In this document: positions 1 to 8,561 of the stretch, piece by piece
How positions within the stretch are numbered: the first letter of the stretch is position 1
Layout: every line of letters begins with the position of its first letter
Assembly (NCBI RefSeq): GCF_000803065.1
Contig: NZ_JSXI01000013.1
Location: forward strand, 87,194-151,193
DNA: 64,000 nt
Direction of reading: 5' to 3'
Source: Sphingomonas sp. ERG5
GTDB lineage: Bacteria > Pseudomonadota > Alphaproteobacteria > Sphingomonadales > Sphingomonadaceae
Program-made: the position numbers and the translations under genes
The notes under the pieces: generated by a model
What the model was told of the DNA's origin: nothing
Database searches by the model: none
Seen by the model: the letters and a program-made list of their open reading frames with translations, nothing else

Positions 1-333
1 TACATCGGCGCTGCCGATCCGGACGCGCCGACCGTTGCTCATCCCGATCAGCGTATAGGGCTCGGGATGTCCGTCGCGGGCCACGGAGACGACCTGGAAG
101 CCCACCGTGATGCTGCGCCCGATGCCGTTGCGATAGCGGGTTGGGAAATCCCGCTGAATGCCGCGCTTGATCTCGTCGCCCTCGGCGATGATGTGGATCG
201 TCTCGACCACGTCGAGCGTCCCGTTCGTCTCGACCCGGACGTCGCTGACGAAACTGGTGATGCGTTCCTCGGCCCAGGCCGGGCTCGCAACGAACAGCAC
301 CAGCGCGGCGATCAGCCCTGGCAATCCGCGCAT
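1..333 (-). CDS. DUF2207 domain-containing membrane protein, N-terminal fragment
   Basis: The gene starts at 333 and runs off the left edge, so only about 111 residues are visible. They begin with a cleavable signal peptide (MRGLPGLIAALVLFVASPAWA) and continue into the extracytoplasmic part of the DUF2207 family, recognisable by the segments FVSDVRVETNGTLDVVETI and GIQRDFPTRY. Family members usually have this domain followed by C-terminal membrane helices; those would lie outside the window. The start is 5 bases after the lemA stop, and lemA-DUF2207 pairs are common in proteobacteria, so the two are very likely one operon. The biochemical role of the family is unknown. Confidence 0.8.
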   Translation of the reverse strand, partial: MRGLPGLIAALVLFVASPAWAEERITSFVSDVRVETNGTLDVVETIHIIAEGDEIKRGIQRDFPTRYRNGIGRSITVGFQVVSVARDGHPEPYTLIGMSNGRRVRIGSADV

Positions 334-338
334 GCCGA

Positions 339-908
339 TCAGCTTTTCCGCTCGAAATGAACTGCGGGCGGCGTGGAGATCGCGGGGTCGTTGTCCTCGA
401 AAAATGCTTCCTCACGAAAGCCGAACGGACGCGCCACGAGCAAGTCCGGGAAGGATGCGATCCGCGTATTCAGGTCGCGGACGGTGGCGTTGTAATAGCG
501 CCGGGCGCCCTGCAGTTCGGTCTCGATTGCCGAAAGCTCCTCCTGCAACTGGCGGAAATTCGCATCAGCCTTCAGTTCGGGATAGGCCTCTGCGACCACC
601 ATCAGCCGGCCCAGCATATTACCGAGCGCGCTGTCGGCGCGGGCCGCGTCAGCGGGCGTTGCCGCTTTGGCCGCGTCGCTGCGCCGGGCGGTGACTTCGT
701 CGAGCAAACCGCGTTCGTGATCGGCATAACCCGAAACCGTGCTGACCAGATTGGGCACGAGATCAGCGCGGCGGCGCAACTGCACGCTGATCCCGCTCCA
801 TCCCTCGCGCACCAAGGCACGGGCACGCACCAGCCGGTTGTAGATCAGCACAACGCCAATGAGCGCGAGCGCTACGATGATGATCGGCAACCAGAGCGCA
901 ATATTCAT
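339..908 (-). CDS. lemA: LemA family protein
   Basis: A 189-residue protein with one N-terminal transmembrane helix (about residues 4-22) followed by a soluble helical domain. Features seen are the region after YNRLV, the RADLVPNLV segment and a C-terminal RYYNATVRDLNTRIASFPD block, all typical of LemA proteins. LemA folds as a long helical bundle on the membrane surface; its function is not settled. I start at the ATG at 908, preceded by a GGAAA ribosome site; an in-frame TTG at 923 is less likely. It is the upstream partner of the DUF2207 gene. Confidence 0.93.
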   Translation of the reverse strand: MNIALWLPIIIVALALIGVVLIYNRLVRARALVREGWSGISVQLRRRADLVPNLVSTVSGYADHERGLLDEVTARRSDAAKAATPADAARADSALGNMLGRLMVVAEAYPELKADANFRQLQEELSAIETELQGARRYYNATVRDLNTRIASFPDLLVARPFGFREEAFFEDNDPAISTPPAVHFERKS

Positions 909-1066
909 CGGGTTTGTTTCCAACGCGGATCAGGATGGCCGATCATGCGGGCTGACGCCGGCTTTGAGAAGGCCGGACATGATCATCGGTCAATTTGATT
1001 GCCGCGCGCTGACATCGCGCGATCGATCCCTATATCGGTCGCACCTCCTCACTTGCGGTGCCCGAC

Positions 1067-1714
1067 ATGACCAAGCCAATGAAGATCGATTTCGTTTCGG
1101 ATGTTTCCTGCCCCTGGTGCATCATCGGATTGCGCGGGCTCGAACAGGCACTCGCCAACGCGTCCGACGTGGTGACGGCCGACATCAGCTTCCAGCCGTT
1201 CGAGCTCAACCCCGCGATGCCGCCTGAGGGGCAGAATATCGTTGAGCATGTCGCGGAGAAATACGGGTCGACGCCTGAACAGTCCGCCGCCAATCGCGAG
1301 GCGATCCGCGCGCGCGCCGCGGCGCTGGGCTTCACTATGGCAGGCACTGATCAGAGCCGGATCTACAATACGTTCGACGCGCACCGCCTGCTGCACTGGG
1401 CCGAGCTCGAAGGGCGGCAGGCGGCGCTGAAGAACGGCCTGTTCGAAGCCTATTTCACCAAGGGCCGCAATCCTGGCGACCATGACGTGCTGGTCGAGGT
1501 AGCCGAGCATGCCGGGCTCGATCCGTTGGTCGCGCGCGAGGTGCTTTCCTCGGGCCGCTATGCGCAGGAAGTGCGCGATGCCGAGCGGCTGTGGCAGAGT
1601 CGCGGTATCTCCGCCGTGCCGGCCGTGATCATCAATGAGCGCTACCTGATTTCCGGTGGCCAGCCGCCCGAGGCGTTCGAGCAGGCGATACGCGAGATAG
1701 CGGCCGAGGCCTGA
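1067..1714 (+). CDS. DsbA family oxidoreductase, FrnE-like
   Basis: A 215-residue cytoplasmic-looking protein with no signal peptide. The thioredoxin-fold active site CPWC is at residues 15-18 (DVSCPWC), followed by the long helical insertion typical of the FrnE / 2-hydroxychromene-2-carboxylate isomerase branch of the DsbA superfamily. The C-terminal part has the conserved cis-Pro loop (GISAVPAVIIN) and the family ending SGGQPPEAFEQAI. Members are cytosolic thiol-disulfide oxidoreductases linked to oxidative stress or polyketide biosynthesis; the substrate here cannot be told. ATG at 1067 is preferred; GTG at 1058 is possible. It stands alone on the plus strand. Confidence 0.9.
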   Translation: MTKPMKIDFVSDVSCPWCIIGLRGLEQALANASDVVTADISFQPFELNPAMPPEGQNIVEHVAEKYGSTPEQSAANREAIRARAAALGFTMAGTDQSRIYNTFDAHRLLHWAELEGRQAALKNGLFEAYFTKGRNPGDHDVLVEVAEHAGLDPLVAREVLSSGRYAQEVRDAERLWQSRGISAVPAVIINERYLISGGQPPEAFEQAIREIAAEA

Positions 1715-1774
1715 ACGGCGGCGGTGCTGCCGTCCCGGCACCGGTGGCGCAGTCCAGCAGCTCGGGTCGGGACG

Positions 1775-2455
1775 TCAGGCCCTGAGGTAACGGAAATACC
1801 AGACCTCATGCCCTTGCCGTCGCGCCTTGCGCTCGTAACGAGTCTCGGGCCAGTCGGCCGGGCGTTCGAGGAAGTCGCGCGGATGGTTCGCCTGCCAGGC
1901 GAAATCGCGGCGCGTGTTCATCACCATCATCGCCCAGCGACAATAGGTCGGATCATCGGTGCCAAGGCGGAATTCCGCGCCGGGCTTGAGCTTGGCCGCG
2001 ATCAGGTCGAGCGGGCCGTGATTGACCATGCGGCGCTTGGCATGGCGCGCCTTGCGCCACGGATCGGGGTGGAGAAGGAACAGGCGGTCGAGGCTCGCGT
2101 CGGGAAGCCGTTCGAGCACTTCCAGCGCATCGCCCATGTGCAGCCGGATATTGTCGAGCGCGCGGTCGCGGATATGGCCGAGCGCGCCGACCACGCCGTT
2201 GAGAAAGGGTTCGCAGCCGATAAAGCCCATCGCTGGATTGGCCTCGGCTTGCGCGGCGAGATGCTCGCCGGCGCCAAAGCCGATCTCGAAGGCAAGGGGG
2301 CGGTCTGTGCCGAATAAGGTCGGCGCATCGACCGGACCTGCTTCCGGCACGCTCAACGCGGCCAGCGTGTCCTCGACCAGCGCCGCCTGTCCCTGGCGGA
2401 GCTTGTGGCCCTGGCGGCGGCCATAGAGCCGGCGGATCGAAGCGGGGTCGGTCAT
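1775..2455 (-). CDS. trmB: tRNA (guanine-N7-)-methyltransferase
   Basis: A 226-residue SAM-dependent methyltransferase that makes m7G46 in the variable loop of tRNAs. The N-terminal RRLYGRRQGHKL block and the SAM-binding EIGFGAGEHLA motif (about residue 58) are diagnostic. The catalytic and tRNA-binding segment LLHPDPWRKARHAKRR and the C-terminal ETRYERKARRQGHEVWY complete the TrmB signature. Length is normal. It lies downstream of metK, which makes its cofactor, with a 60-residue ORF on the opposite strand between them. The order lnt-metK-trmB is typical of Sphingomonadales. Confidence 0.97.
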   Translation of the reverse strand: MTDPASIRRLYGRRQGHKLRQGQAALVEDTLAALSVPEAGPVDAPTLFGTDRPLAFEIGFGAGEHLAAQAEANPAMGFIGCEPFLNGVVGALGHIRDRALDNIRLHMGDALEVLERLPDASLDRLFLLHPDPWRKARHAKRRMVNHGPLDLIAAKLKPGAEFRLGTDDPTYCRWAMMVMNTRRDFAWQANHPRDFLERPADWPETRYERKARRQGHEVWYFRYLRA

Positions 2456-2664
2456 CGGGGCCTTCGCAAACTTAATGAAAATGTCATCATAGGATCATGG
2501 TTTACACGATAAGGCCGTGGTAAGGCCCGGTCGCCGCGCGATTATTGTTGTGCGCTGCGGCAAGCGATCGAAAATATTCGTTGTTGGCTTCGGGCAGCGG
2601 GAGTGTGGCGTCCGCTTCGGCGGGTCGCATTCTTCACCATTTTGGTAATGGAATCGAACCAGAC

Positions 2665-2847
2665 ATGAAATTCGCTCTCGTCATCATCATTCTGGCCGCG
2701 ATCGTCGCCATCATCTATTTTACCATGCGCAGCCATGCGCCACGCAGGAAACGGTCGCAATTCTTCTCGCACACGTTCGACAATAGCGGGGCGGGCAAGG
2801 TTCCCGATGCGCCGTCGGCCGATGGCGACAGCTCGCTCAAGCCATGA
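2665..2847 (+). CDS. Small single-pass membrane protein
   Basis: A 60-residue open frame starting MKFALVIIILAAIVAIIYFT, one strong transmembrane helix at residues 3-20, followed by a basic stretch (RSHAPRRKR) that should stay in the cytoplasm and a short polar tail. I do not recognise a family. The frame keeps high third-position GC and ends just before a hairpin shared with metK, which supports it being a real small gene, but it has only a weak ribosome site. It is convergent with metK and divergent from trmB. Confidence 0.5.
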   Translation: MKFALVIIILAAIVAIIYFTMRSHAPRRKRSQFFSHTFDNSGAGKVPDAPSADGDSSLKP

Positions 2848-2877
2848 AAACCCGGCCCGCATGCGCTGCGGGCCGGG
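2847..2877 (-). terminator. Intrinsic terminator of metK
   Basis: A perfect 10-bp stem (CCCGGCCCGC at 2851-2860 with GCGGGCCGGG at 2868-2877) and a 7-base loop lie 16 bases after the metK stop. On the minus strand the stem is followed by TTTT (2847-2850), as expected for a rho-independent terminator. It overlaps the end of the convergent small gene and may serve both directions. Confidence 0.75.
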
Positions 2878-2892
2878 GCGATCGGGTCAGGA

Positions 2893-4110
2893 TCAGGCGA
2901 CAGCAGCCTTGAGCTGGTCGACCAGGTCGGTCTTTTCCCAAGTGAAGAAATCACCCTCGGGCGTGCGGCCGAAATGGCCGTACGACGCGGTCTTCTGATA
3001 GATTGGCGCGTTGAGCTTCAGATGTTCGCGGATCCCCTTGGGGGTCAGGCGGACGAGCTGCGGCAGCACTTCTTCGAGCTTCGCTTCCGAAACCTTGCCG
3101 GTGCCGTGCGTGTCGACATAGACCGACAGCGGTTCAGCAATGCCGATCGCATAGCTCAGCTGGATCGTGCAGCGGCGCGCGAGGCCGGCGGCGACGACAT
3201 TCTTGGCAAGATAGCGTGCGACATAGGCGGCCGAGCGATCGACCTTGGTCGGATCCTTGCCCGAGAACGCGCCGCCGCCATGTGGCGCCGCGCCGCCGTA
3301 AGTGTCCACGATGATCTTGCGGCCGGTGACACCGGCGTCCCCGTCCGGGCCGCCGATTTCGAAGCGACCGGTCGGATTGACGTAGATCGCGGTTTCGTCA
3401 GTGATGAAGCCGTCGGGCAGCACGGTGTCGAACACGCCGACGACATAGTCGCGCAGTTCCTTGTACTTCGCCGGATCGCCCTGGTTGTCGTGGAAATAAT
3501 AGCCTGGCGCATGCTGAGTCGACACGACCAGCGCGGTCGCGCGGACCGGCACTTCATTCTCGTACGCGAGCGTCACCTGGCTCTTGGCGTCGGGCTCGAG
3601 GAACGGGACGACCTTGTTGTGGCGGTCATAAGCAAGCTGTTCGAGGATGCGGTGCGAATAATAGAGCGTGGCAGGAAGCAGGTCGGGGGTCTCGTCGGTT
3701 GCGTAACCGAACATGATGCCCTGGTCGCCGGCGCCTTCATCCTTGTTGCCGCTTTCATCGACGCCCATCGCGATATGGGTGGACTGGGCGTGGAGGCGGT
3801 TGATGAACTCGAACGTGTTCCAGTGGAACTGGTCCTGCTCGTAACCGATGCGCTTCACCGTCGCGCGGACGGTCGCTTCGATTTCTTCGAGCGCGCCGGG
3901 CGCCCATTCGCCATTCTCGAACACGCCCTTGCAGCGGATTTCGCCGGCAAGCACGACCAGGTTGGTGGTGGTCAGGGTTTCGCACGCGACGCGCGCATAG
4001 GGATCCTTGGACAGGAACAGATCGACGACCGAATCGGAGATCTGGTCGGCGACCTTGTCCGGATGACCTTCCGAAACCGATTCGGACGTGAAGAGAAACG
4101 AAGCGCGCAT
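2893..4110 (-). CDS. metK: S-adenosylmethionine synthetase
   Basis: A 405-residue enzyme that makes S-adenosylmethionine from methionine and ATP in the cytoplasm. The ATP-site GHPDK motif (His16), the [12 protein letters not shown] signature and the phosphate-binding [16 protein letters not shown] loop are all present, and the C-terminal domain is complete. Length matches alphaproteobacterial MetK. The start at 4110 gives the usual [19 protein letters not shown]; a frame extension to 4155 runs through the leader hairpins and is rejected. It follows lnt by 71 bases, and the gap holds two hairpins that could regulate it. Confidence 0.98.
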   Translation of the reverse strand: MRASFLFTSESVSEGHPDKVADQISDSVVDLFLSKDPYARVACETLTTTNLVVLAGEIRCKGVFENGEWAPGALEEIEATVRATVKRIGYEQDQFHWNTFEFINRLHAQSTHIAMGVDESGNKDEGAGDQGIMFGYATDETPDLLPATLYYSHRILEQLAYDRHNKVVPFLEPDAKSQVTLAYENEVPVRATALVVSTQHAPGYYFHDNQGDPAKYKELRDYVVGVFDTVLPDGFITDETAIYVNPTGRFEIGGPDGDAGVTGRKIIVDTYGGAAPHGGGAFSGKDPTKVDRSAAYVARYLAKNVVAAGLARRCTIQLSYAIGIAEPLSVYVDTHGTGKVSEAKLEEVLPQLVRLTPKGIREHLKLNAPIYQKTASYGHFGRTPEGDFFTWEKTDLVDQLKAAVA

Positions 4111-4130
4111 CAATCTACCCTCGGGCTGGC

Positions 4131-4153
4131 GCGGCTCCGGGTTCCGGAACCGC
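4131..4153 (-). promoter_or_regulatory. GC-rich hairpin just upstream of the metK ribosome site
   Basis: In the metK sense, GCGGTTCCG and CGGAGCCGC form a 9-bp stem (one G-U pair) around the loop GAACC. It ends about 20 bases before the metK ATG, and the ribosome site GAGGGT lies between. Loop bases ACC could pair with GGT of the ribosome site, giving a small pseudoknot. It does not match the SAM-II or SAM/SAH riboswitch consensus as I remember them, so a regulatory role is inference. Confidence 0.4.
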
Positions 4154-4173
4154 ATATAAAGCTTTCCTTATAT
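4154..4173 (-). promoter_or_regulatory. AT-rich inverted repeat between lnt and metK
   Basis: ATATAA and TTATAT face each other across an 8-base loop, directly abutting the GC-rich hairpin before metK. The AT-rich block is unlike its surroundings and could be part of a metK promoter or a second stem of a leader RNA. Confidence 0.35.
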
Positions 4174-4181
4174 GAGGGCCA

Positions 4182-5753
4182 CTAGCGGGGCCATCGCCTG
4201 ATGGCAACGGCCAACAGCAGCAGCGCCACGGCGACGATGCCGGCCATGGCATTGCCGACACGCGCGAAGAGCGTCGGTTCATGCGGTAGCGGGATCGGCA
4301 GTTCGATCGCCCCGGCTACATTTGGCGGTACCGTCGCCAGTAGCGTGCCATTGGCGTCGATGATCGCGGAAATGCCGGTCGGCGTGGCGCGGATGATCGG
4401 CAATCCTTCCTCGATGGCACGCATCCGCGCCTGAGCGAGGTGCTGAACGGGACCCCAACTGCCGTACCAGCTGTCGTTGGAGGGGTTGAAGATGAAGCCG
4501 GGGCGATGCTTGCGATCGATCGTCTCGCCGGAGAAGATCATCTCGTAACAGATCTGGAATCCGACATTGCCGAAGCCGGGCAGGGTGAAGCCACCGGCGC
4601 CCTTGCCGGGATCGAAATCGAAATCGCCCGGCACCAGTCGCGACAGGCCGATTGCCGACATGATCGGACGCATCGGCAGATATTCGCCCCACGGCACGAG
4701 ATGCGCCTTGTCGTAGCGGCCGAGAATGGTGGCCCGCGAATCGATCGCGAAGACCGAATTGGTACCGGCGATAACCTCGCCCTGCGCATCGAACTTCAGT
4801 GCATTGCCGCCCGCCAGCACGATGTCGTTCGGGCCAAGTCGCGCTGCGATGCGTCGGCGTGTGAGATAGGGATCGCCACGCCAATAGGTGGCGGGGGGAT
4901 AACCGTCCTCAATGAAAAAGCGCAGCGCGCCTTCCGGCCAGACGATCAGCCGTGGCGCCGGGCCGGGAGTGCCGGTGAGCGCTTCGATCGCCAACAGATT
5001 CTGCTCGGCATAATCGTCGCGCGGGCGTTCCTCCTGATCGAGATTCGGTTGGATCACACGGACGCGCGGCGCTTTGTCGCCTTGCCGGGCGACCAGGGCA
5101 GGGGCGAGCGAGGCGAGGGCCAGGGCGGCCGCGGCGACCGCCGTACCGGCGGCGAAACGCCAGCGGCGCCGGGCGAGCAGCAGCATGCAACCGGCGACGA
5201 TGATTGTCAGGCCCGACAGGGCATAGGTGCCGACCAGCCGGCCGATCGCCGCCAGTGGCGTGATCGGCAGCCATATCTCCGACAGGGGATTCCACGGATA
5301 GCCAGTGAACATCGTGCCGCGCAGCCACTCGGTCGCGATCCACGCCGCGCCGAAGATAAGGACGAAGCCCGGACCGGCAGCGGTGCGATCGTCGCCGACC
5401 GACCTTGCGCTGGCGAGGCGCCAGGCGAGCCCGGCGGCGATCGCGGGATAGAGCGCGAGATAAAGCGACAACAGGACGACCGCGAGATAGCCGAGCCAGT
5501 GCGGCATCGCGTCCTGATAGGTAAAGGCGCGCTGGATCCAGTTGTTGCCAATGGTGAAATGCGCAACGCCAAAGATCCACCCGCGCAGCAATGCCTGCTT
5601 CAGCGTGGACGCCTCGTGGATCGAGAACATCCACACGGCGAAGCAGGCGAGCGTGACCGGCCACCAGATGAGCGGCGCAAAACCGGTCGCGGCAAGCGCC
5701 CCCAGCGCGAGCGACAGGAGGAGAGGGTAGCGCTTCACTGTCCGAACCAGCAT
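4182..5753 (-). CDS. lnt: Apolipoprotein N-acyltransferase
   Basis: A 523-residue inner-membrane enzyme that adds the third acyl chain to lipoproteins. The N-terminal half has about six transmembrane helices and a final helix lies at the C-terminus. The periplasmic part is a nitrilase-type domain with the catalytic triad Glu274 (WPEGAL), Lys349 ([12 protein letters not shown]) and Cys402 (FQICYE). I start at the ATG at 5753, which has GGTGG just upstream; an in-frame GTG at 5804 is less likely. In many proteobacteria lnt directly follows the corC gene, but here about 8 kb lies between them. Confidence 0.96.
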   Translation of the reverse strand: MLVRTVKRYPLLLSLALGALAATGFAPLIWWPVTLACFAVWMFSIHEASTLKQALLRGWIFGVAHFTIGNNWIQRAFTYQDAMPHWLGYLAVVLLSLYLALYPAIAAGLAWRLASARSVGDDRTAAGPGFVLIFGAAWIATEWLRGTMFTGYPWNPLSEIWLPITPLAAIGRLVGTYALSGLTIIVAGCMLLLARRRWRFAAGTAVAAAALALASLAPALVARQGDKAPRVRVIQPNLDQEERPRDDYAEQNLLAIEALTGTPGPAPRLIVWPEGALRFFIEDGYPPATYWRGDPYLTRRRIAARLGPNDIVLAGGNALKFDAQGEVIAGTNSVFAIDSRATILGRYDKAHLVPWGEYLPMRPIMSAIGLSRLVPGDFDFDPGKGAGGFTLPGFGNVGFQICYEMIFSGETIDRKHRPGFIFNPSNDSWYGSWGPVQHLAQARMRAIEEGLPIIRATPTGISAIIDANGTLLATVPPNVAGAIELPIPLPHEPTLFARVGNAMAGIVAVALLLLAVAIRRWPR

Positions 5754-5924
5754 TTCCACCACCGCGTTCCCACTATCGTCTGCGGATCTCGTTCCGGCAT
5801 CCACCGGGCCTCACGAGCCTCGAAGCACAGCCTATGCGGAACGGTGGACCCCGGAACAAGCCTGTCTTGCGCGTGTCGAATGATCCGGGGTAGCGAAAGG
5901 GATGGGCGAGTGTATTATACGACA

Positions 5925-6344
5925 ATGACGCTTCGCCCCTTCCATCTCGCTTTTCCGGTGCATGACCTTCTCGCCGCGCGAGGCTTTTACGGTGGTGTAT
6001 TGGGTTGTTCGGAGGGACGCAGCAGCGATGCGTGGATCGACTTCGACCTGTTCGGGCATCAGATTGTCGCGCATCTCGATCCGGCGGCGAAGCCGGTCGC
6101 GGTGAGCAATGCGGTCGATGGGCATGATGTCCCGGTGCCGCATTTCGGTGTCGTGCTGACCATGGCCGACTGGGAAGAGCTGGCGGCCCGTGTCGCGGCG
6201 GCGGGAATTCCCTTCGGCATCGCGCCGCATATCCGCTTCAAGGGGCAGCCGGGCGAACAGGCGACGATGTTCTTTCGCGATCCCAGCGGCAATGCGCTCG
6301 AATTCAAGGCATTTGCCGATGACGCGATGCTCTTCGCGACCTAA
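5925..6344 (+). CDS. VOC family (glyoxalase/bleomycin-resistance) protein
   Basis: A 139-residue protein with the two beta-alpha-beta-beta-beta units of the vicinal oxygen chelate fold, beginning [27 protein letters not shown] and ending in the typical [16 protein letters not shown]. Candidate metal ligands are the N-terminal His, the middle His in PHFGV and the C-terminal Glu in NALEF, so the site looks intact. The family includes dioxygenases, isomerases and resistance proteins; the substrate is unknown. It is followed after 10 bases by the PHA-related gene and is probably cotranscribed with it. Confidence 0.88.
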   Translation: MTLRPFHLAFPVHDLLAARGFYGGVLGCSEGRSSDAWIDFDLFGHQIVAHLDPAAKPVAVSNAVDGHDVPVPHFGVVLTMADWEELAARVAAAGIPFGIAPHIRFKGQPGEQATMFFRDPSGNALEFKAFADDAMLFAT

Positions 6345-6354
6345 GGGACCTGGC

Positions 6355-6657
6355 ATGGCTCAACCGATCACGCTCGATATTCCGCACAAGCATGGCCGCG
6401 ACGCAGTACGCGAACGGCTCGACAAGGGCATCGGCAAGCTCGCCGAGATGTTTCCCGGCGGCGCGGTGGTCGATCATCGCTGGGACGGCAACACGATGCA
6501 TTTCACCGTGCAGGCGATGGGCCAGAAGGTGGCCAGCCGGCTTGAGCTGTTCGATGCCCATGTCCGCGCGACGATCGACTTGCCGCCCTTTCTGTCGCTG
6601 TTCGCCGACAAGATCCGCGCCAAGCTGGCCAAGGAAGCGCCCAAGCTGCTGGAATAG
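6355..6657 (+). CDS. Polyhydroxyalkanoic acid system family protein (PHA_gran_rgn)
   Basis: A 100-residue protein beginning MAQPITLDIPHKHGRDAVRERL and ending LPPFLSLFADKIRAKLAKEAPKLL. This matches the small family first noted beside polyhydroxyalkanoate granule genes and common in sphingomonads. The family is predicted to be cytoplasmic; its molecular function is not known. No PHA synthase or phasin lies nearby, so a direct PHA role is not supported by context. It probably shares a transcript with the preceding VOC gene. Confidence 0.82.
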   Translation: MAQPITLDIPHKHGRDAVRERLDKGIGKLAEMFPGGAVVDHRWDGNTMHFTVQAMGQKVASRLELFDAHVRATIDLPPFLSLFADKIRAKLAKEAPKLLE

Positions 6658-6662
6658 CGCTA

Positions 6663-7022
6663 TCACGCCTTGACCTGGTGCAGCAGCAACCCGTTGCCCT
6701 CGGAATCACGGCAGACCCGCATCCGGCAAACAGGGGTGTCGATCAGGTTCGAGACGAAGGTCACGCCCTCGCTTTCCAGCCGGGCGGTAAACGCGTCGAG
6801 ATCGTCGACTTCGAACGCGATCGTGCCACCCGAATCGTTGCTCGGTCTTGCCCCGGTGACCGTGGTGAGCGCGAGGCAACCGCCGCCGGGCAGGTCATAT
6901 TCGATCCAGCGGCCATCGCCCGAATTCGATCCGATCTTCAGCCCGAGCGTGGTTTCGTAGAAAGCGCGTGCGCGCGCCACATCGGTGATCGGGTACATGG
7001 TGAAGGCGATTTTCCGAAGCAT
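6663..7022 (-). CDS. VOC family protein
   Basis: A 119-residue single-unit VOC protein: MLRKIAFTMYPITDVARARAFYETTLG at the start, a mid-domain GGTIAFEVDDLDAFTARL, and a C-terminal CRDSEGNGLLLHQ. The end has Leu where many active members carry the last metal-binding Glu, so it may be a binding or altered-metal member. It is the last gene of a four-gene operon led by an ArsR regulator, 12 bases after the membrane protein gene. It converges with the PHA-related gene with 5 bases between stops. Confidence 0.87.
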   Translation of the reverse strand: MLRKIAFTMYPITDVARARAFYETTLGLKIGSNSGDGRWIEYDLPGGGCLALTTVTGARPSNDSGGTIAFEVDDLDAFTARLESEGVTFVSNLIDTPVCRMRVCRDSEGNGLLLHQVKA

Positions 7023-7034
7023 CGCATGATCCTT

Positions 7035-7448
7035 TCAGGCGTGGCGACGCGCGAGCGCGCCGCCGATCCAGGCGAGGGGCAGGGCAGTGACCACCAGTGC
7101 GGCGGGATACCAGAGCGGCCCGAGTTTCACGATCATCGCGCCGATCAGGCCGAGCGTCGCCAGCACTGTGCCGATCGCACCGAGGATGATCGCATGCTTC
7201 ATCGGCGCCGACGGCGCGAGCCGTGCCGTGATATAGCCGCTGCCGATGGCGATGAGCGCGCGATAGGCAAAGGCGAGGGCATTATCGCTGGCGTCGGTCA
7301 TCGGCTGATCCCAGGGCGGGAAGACCTGAAGCGCGTGGAGCACCAGGTCGATCACCAGTGCCAGCAGCACGCTGAAGGCAATGCCGGCGACGAGCGCGAC
7401 AATGCTGCGGCCGATACGGTGCGGCGCGGGAGCAACGGCGGCGTTCAT
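7035..7448 (-). CDS. Four-helix integral membrane protein, unknown
   Basis: A 137-residue hydrophobic protein with about four transmembrane helices (near residues 15-37, 60-80, 86-108 and 112-130), rich in Ala, Leu and Ile. No family is recognised with confidence; short proteins like this are often found with SRPBCC and ArsR genes. Its start overlaps the end of the SRPBCC gene by 4 bases, so it is translationally coupled to it. A role in the small-molecule response sensed by the operon is inference only. Confidence 0.75.
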   Translation of the reverse strand: MNAAVAPAPHRIGRSIVALVAGIAFSVLLALVIDLVLHALQVFPPWDQPMTDASDNALAFAYRALIAIGSGYITARLAPSAPMKHAIILGAIGTVLATLGLIGAMIVKLGPLWYPAALVVTALPLAWIGGALARRHA

Positions 7449-7939
7449 TGCGCTTGCTCCTGCTGCACGGCGGCCAGGACGGTATCGAGCCGGTCATAGC
7501 CGATGGTGATTCCGCTCTCCATGGGCGACTGGACGGCGGCGTCACGCATCTCGCGCGATGGATAGACAACCGTTGTGGTCAGGCGCGTGGCATCGCCGAT
7601 CGGGGTGAGCGTCGCGGTGTTGAGCGTCTCGCCACCAGTCCAGTTGTCGTCATATTTTTCGGTCTGAAGGATGCGTTCGGGCGACAGGATCTCGCGATAC
7701 AGACCACCCGTGCCCATCCGGGTGCCATCGAGATTTTCCCAGACATAGCGATAGGCACCGCCGACGCGCAGATCGATCTCGCACGTCGCCAGCGTCCAGC
7801 CGTCGGGCCCGGTGAACCAGCGCTTGAGCAGGGCGGGAATGGTCAGCGCGTCGAACACCAGATGCGGCGGTGCATCGAACATGCGGGTGATGACGATCTC
7901 TCGGTCGCCTTGGGCGGTCAGTTCCAGTTTGTGGCTCAT
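7445..7939 (-). CDS. SRPBCC (AHSA1/START-like) domain protein
   Basis: A 164-residue protein with one AHSA1-type SRPBCC domain: an N-terminal strand EIVITRMFDAPPHLVFDAL, the helix LLKRWFTGPDGW, the strand VGGAYRYVW and the long C-terminal helix. These proteins bind hydrophobic ligands in a deep cavity and are very often coded next to an ArsR repressor, as here, where the ATG overlaps the ArsR stop by 4 bases. The start at 7939 is chosen because it gives this coupling and lacks extra N-terminal sequence. Confidence 0.92.
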   Translation of the reverse strand: MSHKLELTAQGDREIVITRMFDAPPHLVFDALTIPALLKRWFTGPDGWTLATCEIDLRVGGAYRYVWENLDGTRMGTGGLYREILSPERILQTEKYDDNWTGGETLNTATLTPIGDATRLTTTVVYPSREMRDAAVQSPMESGITIGYDRLDTVLAAVQQEQAQ

Positions 7940-8301
7940 TGCGGTTTTCCTTTCTTGGCTTGGTTTTCCAGGGTCTTCAGTTCCTCGAGCAGCGAATCCA
8001 GGCGCGCATAATTGCGCTCCCAGACTTGCCGATATTGTTCGAGCCACCCGACTGCCTCGGCCATCGGCGCGCCGACAATCTGCCGTGGGCGGCGCTGAGC
8101 ATCGATTGCGCCGGCGACCAGGCCGGCACGTTCCAGCATCTTGAGATGTTTCGAGATCGCCGGCTGGCTCATCGCGAACGGGGCGGCGAGTTCGGCCACC
8201 GTCGCCTCGCCCTGGGCAAGCCGGGCGAGGATCGCCCGCCGAGTCGGGTCGGCAAGGGCGGTGAATGTGGCGTCGAGGCGTTGGTCGGGGGTCATTCGCA
8301 T
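7936..8301 (-). CDS. ArsR family winged-helix repressor
   Basis: A 121-residue regulator with the ArsR winged helix-turn-helix: ALADPTRRAILARLAQGEATVAEL, then the recognition helix MSQPAISKHLKMLERAGLV, then a basic wing and a helical dimer tail. No metal-binding Cys pair (ELCVC) is seen, so it belongs to the non-metal branch that pairs with SRPBCC genes. It heads the operon ArsR-SRPBCC-membrane protein-VOC. The region just upstream holds two near-palindromes that are likely its operator. ATG at 8301 is chosen; another ATG is two codons later and a TTG lies at 8316. Confidence 0.93.
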   Translation of the reverse strand: MRMTPDQRLDATFTALADPTRRAILARLAQGEATVAELAAPFAMSQPAISKHLKMLERAGLVAGAIDAQRRPRQIVGAPMAEAVGWLEQYRQVWERNYARLDSLLEELKTLENQAKKGKPQ

Positions 8302-8329
8302 AACTCTATAGTTCAATAACTAAATAGTT
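8302..8329 (-). promoter_or_regulatory. Candidate ArsR operator, two AACT-N4-AGTT palindromes
   Basis: AACTCTATAGTT (8302-8313) and AACTAAATAGTT (8318-8329) are two 12-bp near-palindromes whose centres are 16 bases apart, directly before the ArsR start in an AT-rich patch. This is a typical autoregulatory operator layout for the family. Confidence 0.6.
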
Positions 8330-8427
8330 ATATTAAGAACGAGCCGCTGTCAATCGCTGATCGGACACAGCCTGTGGCAAGGGAAAATGGCCGATTAAGG
8401 CGAGATGGATTTGACTGGAGGCCCCCA

Positions 8428-8494
8428 CCGTTCGCCCTGAGCCTGTCGAAGCCCACGTCCTGTGCGCGCCCTTCGACAGGCTCAGGGCGAACGG
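8428..8494. repeat. Dispersed intergenic palindrome, full copy with 24-bp perfect arms
   Basis: Two perfect 24-bp arms (8428-8451 and 8471-8494), with core GCCCTGAGCCTGTCGAAG in the left arm, flank a 19-base spacer. Related copies lie at 10855-10881 (single arm), 16370-16426 (degenerate) and 40260-40344 (full, imperfect). It lies in the gap between the ArsR promoter and the 3' end of the HTH regulator. Confidence 0.85.
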
Positions 8495-8561
8495 CCGTTT
8501 GAGGGGATCAGCCCGATCCGAAATGAACGGGAGTAGCGAATCAACGCAGCTCGAAACGGTG

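Noticed and set aside
4111..4181. SAM-II or SAM/SAH riboswitch before metK
   Set aside because: A stem and possible pseudoknot exist but the conserved bases of these classes, as I know them, are not present. Kept only as an unnamed leader structure.
4182..5804. GTG start at 5804 for lnt
   Set aside because: It adds 17 polar residues before the first membrane helix, while the ATG at 5753 has a ribosome site and starts just before the helix.
4440..5924. Long N-terminal extension of the VOC gene at 5925
   Set aside because: The extension is antisense to lnt; the VOC family start is the ATG at 5925.
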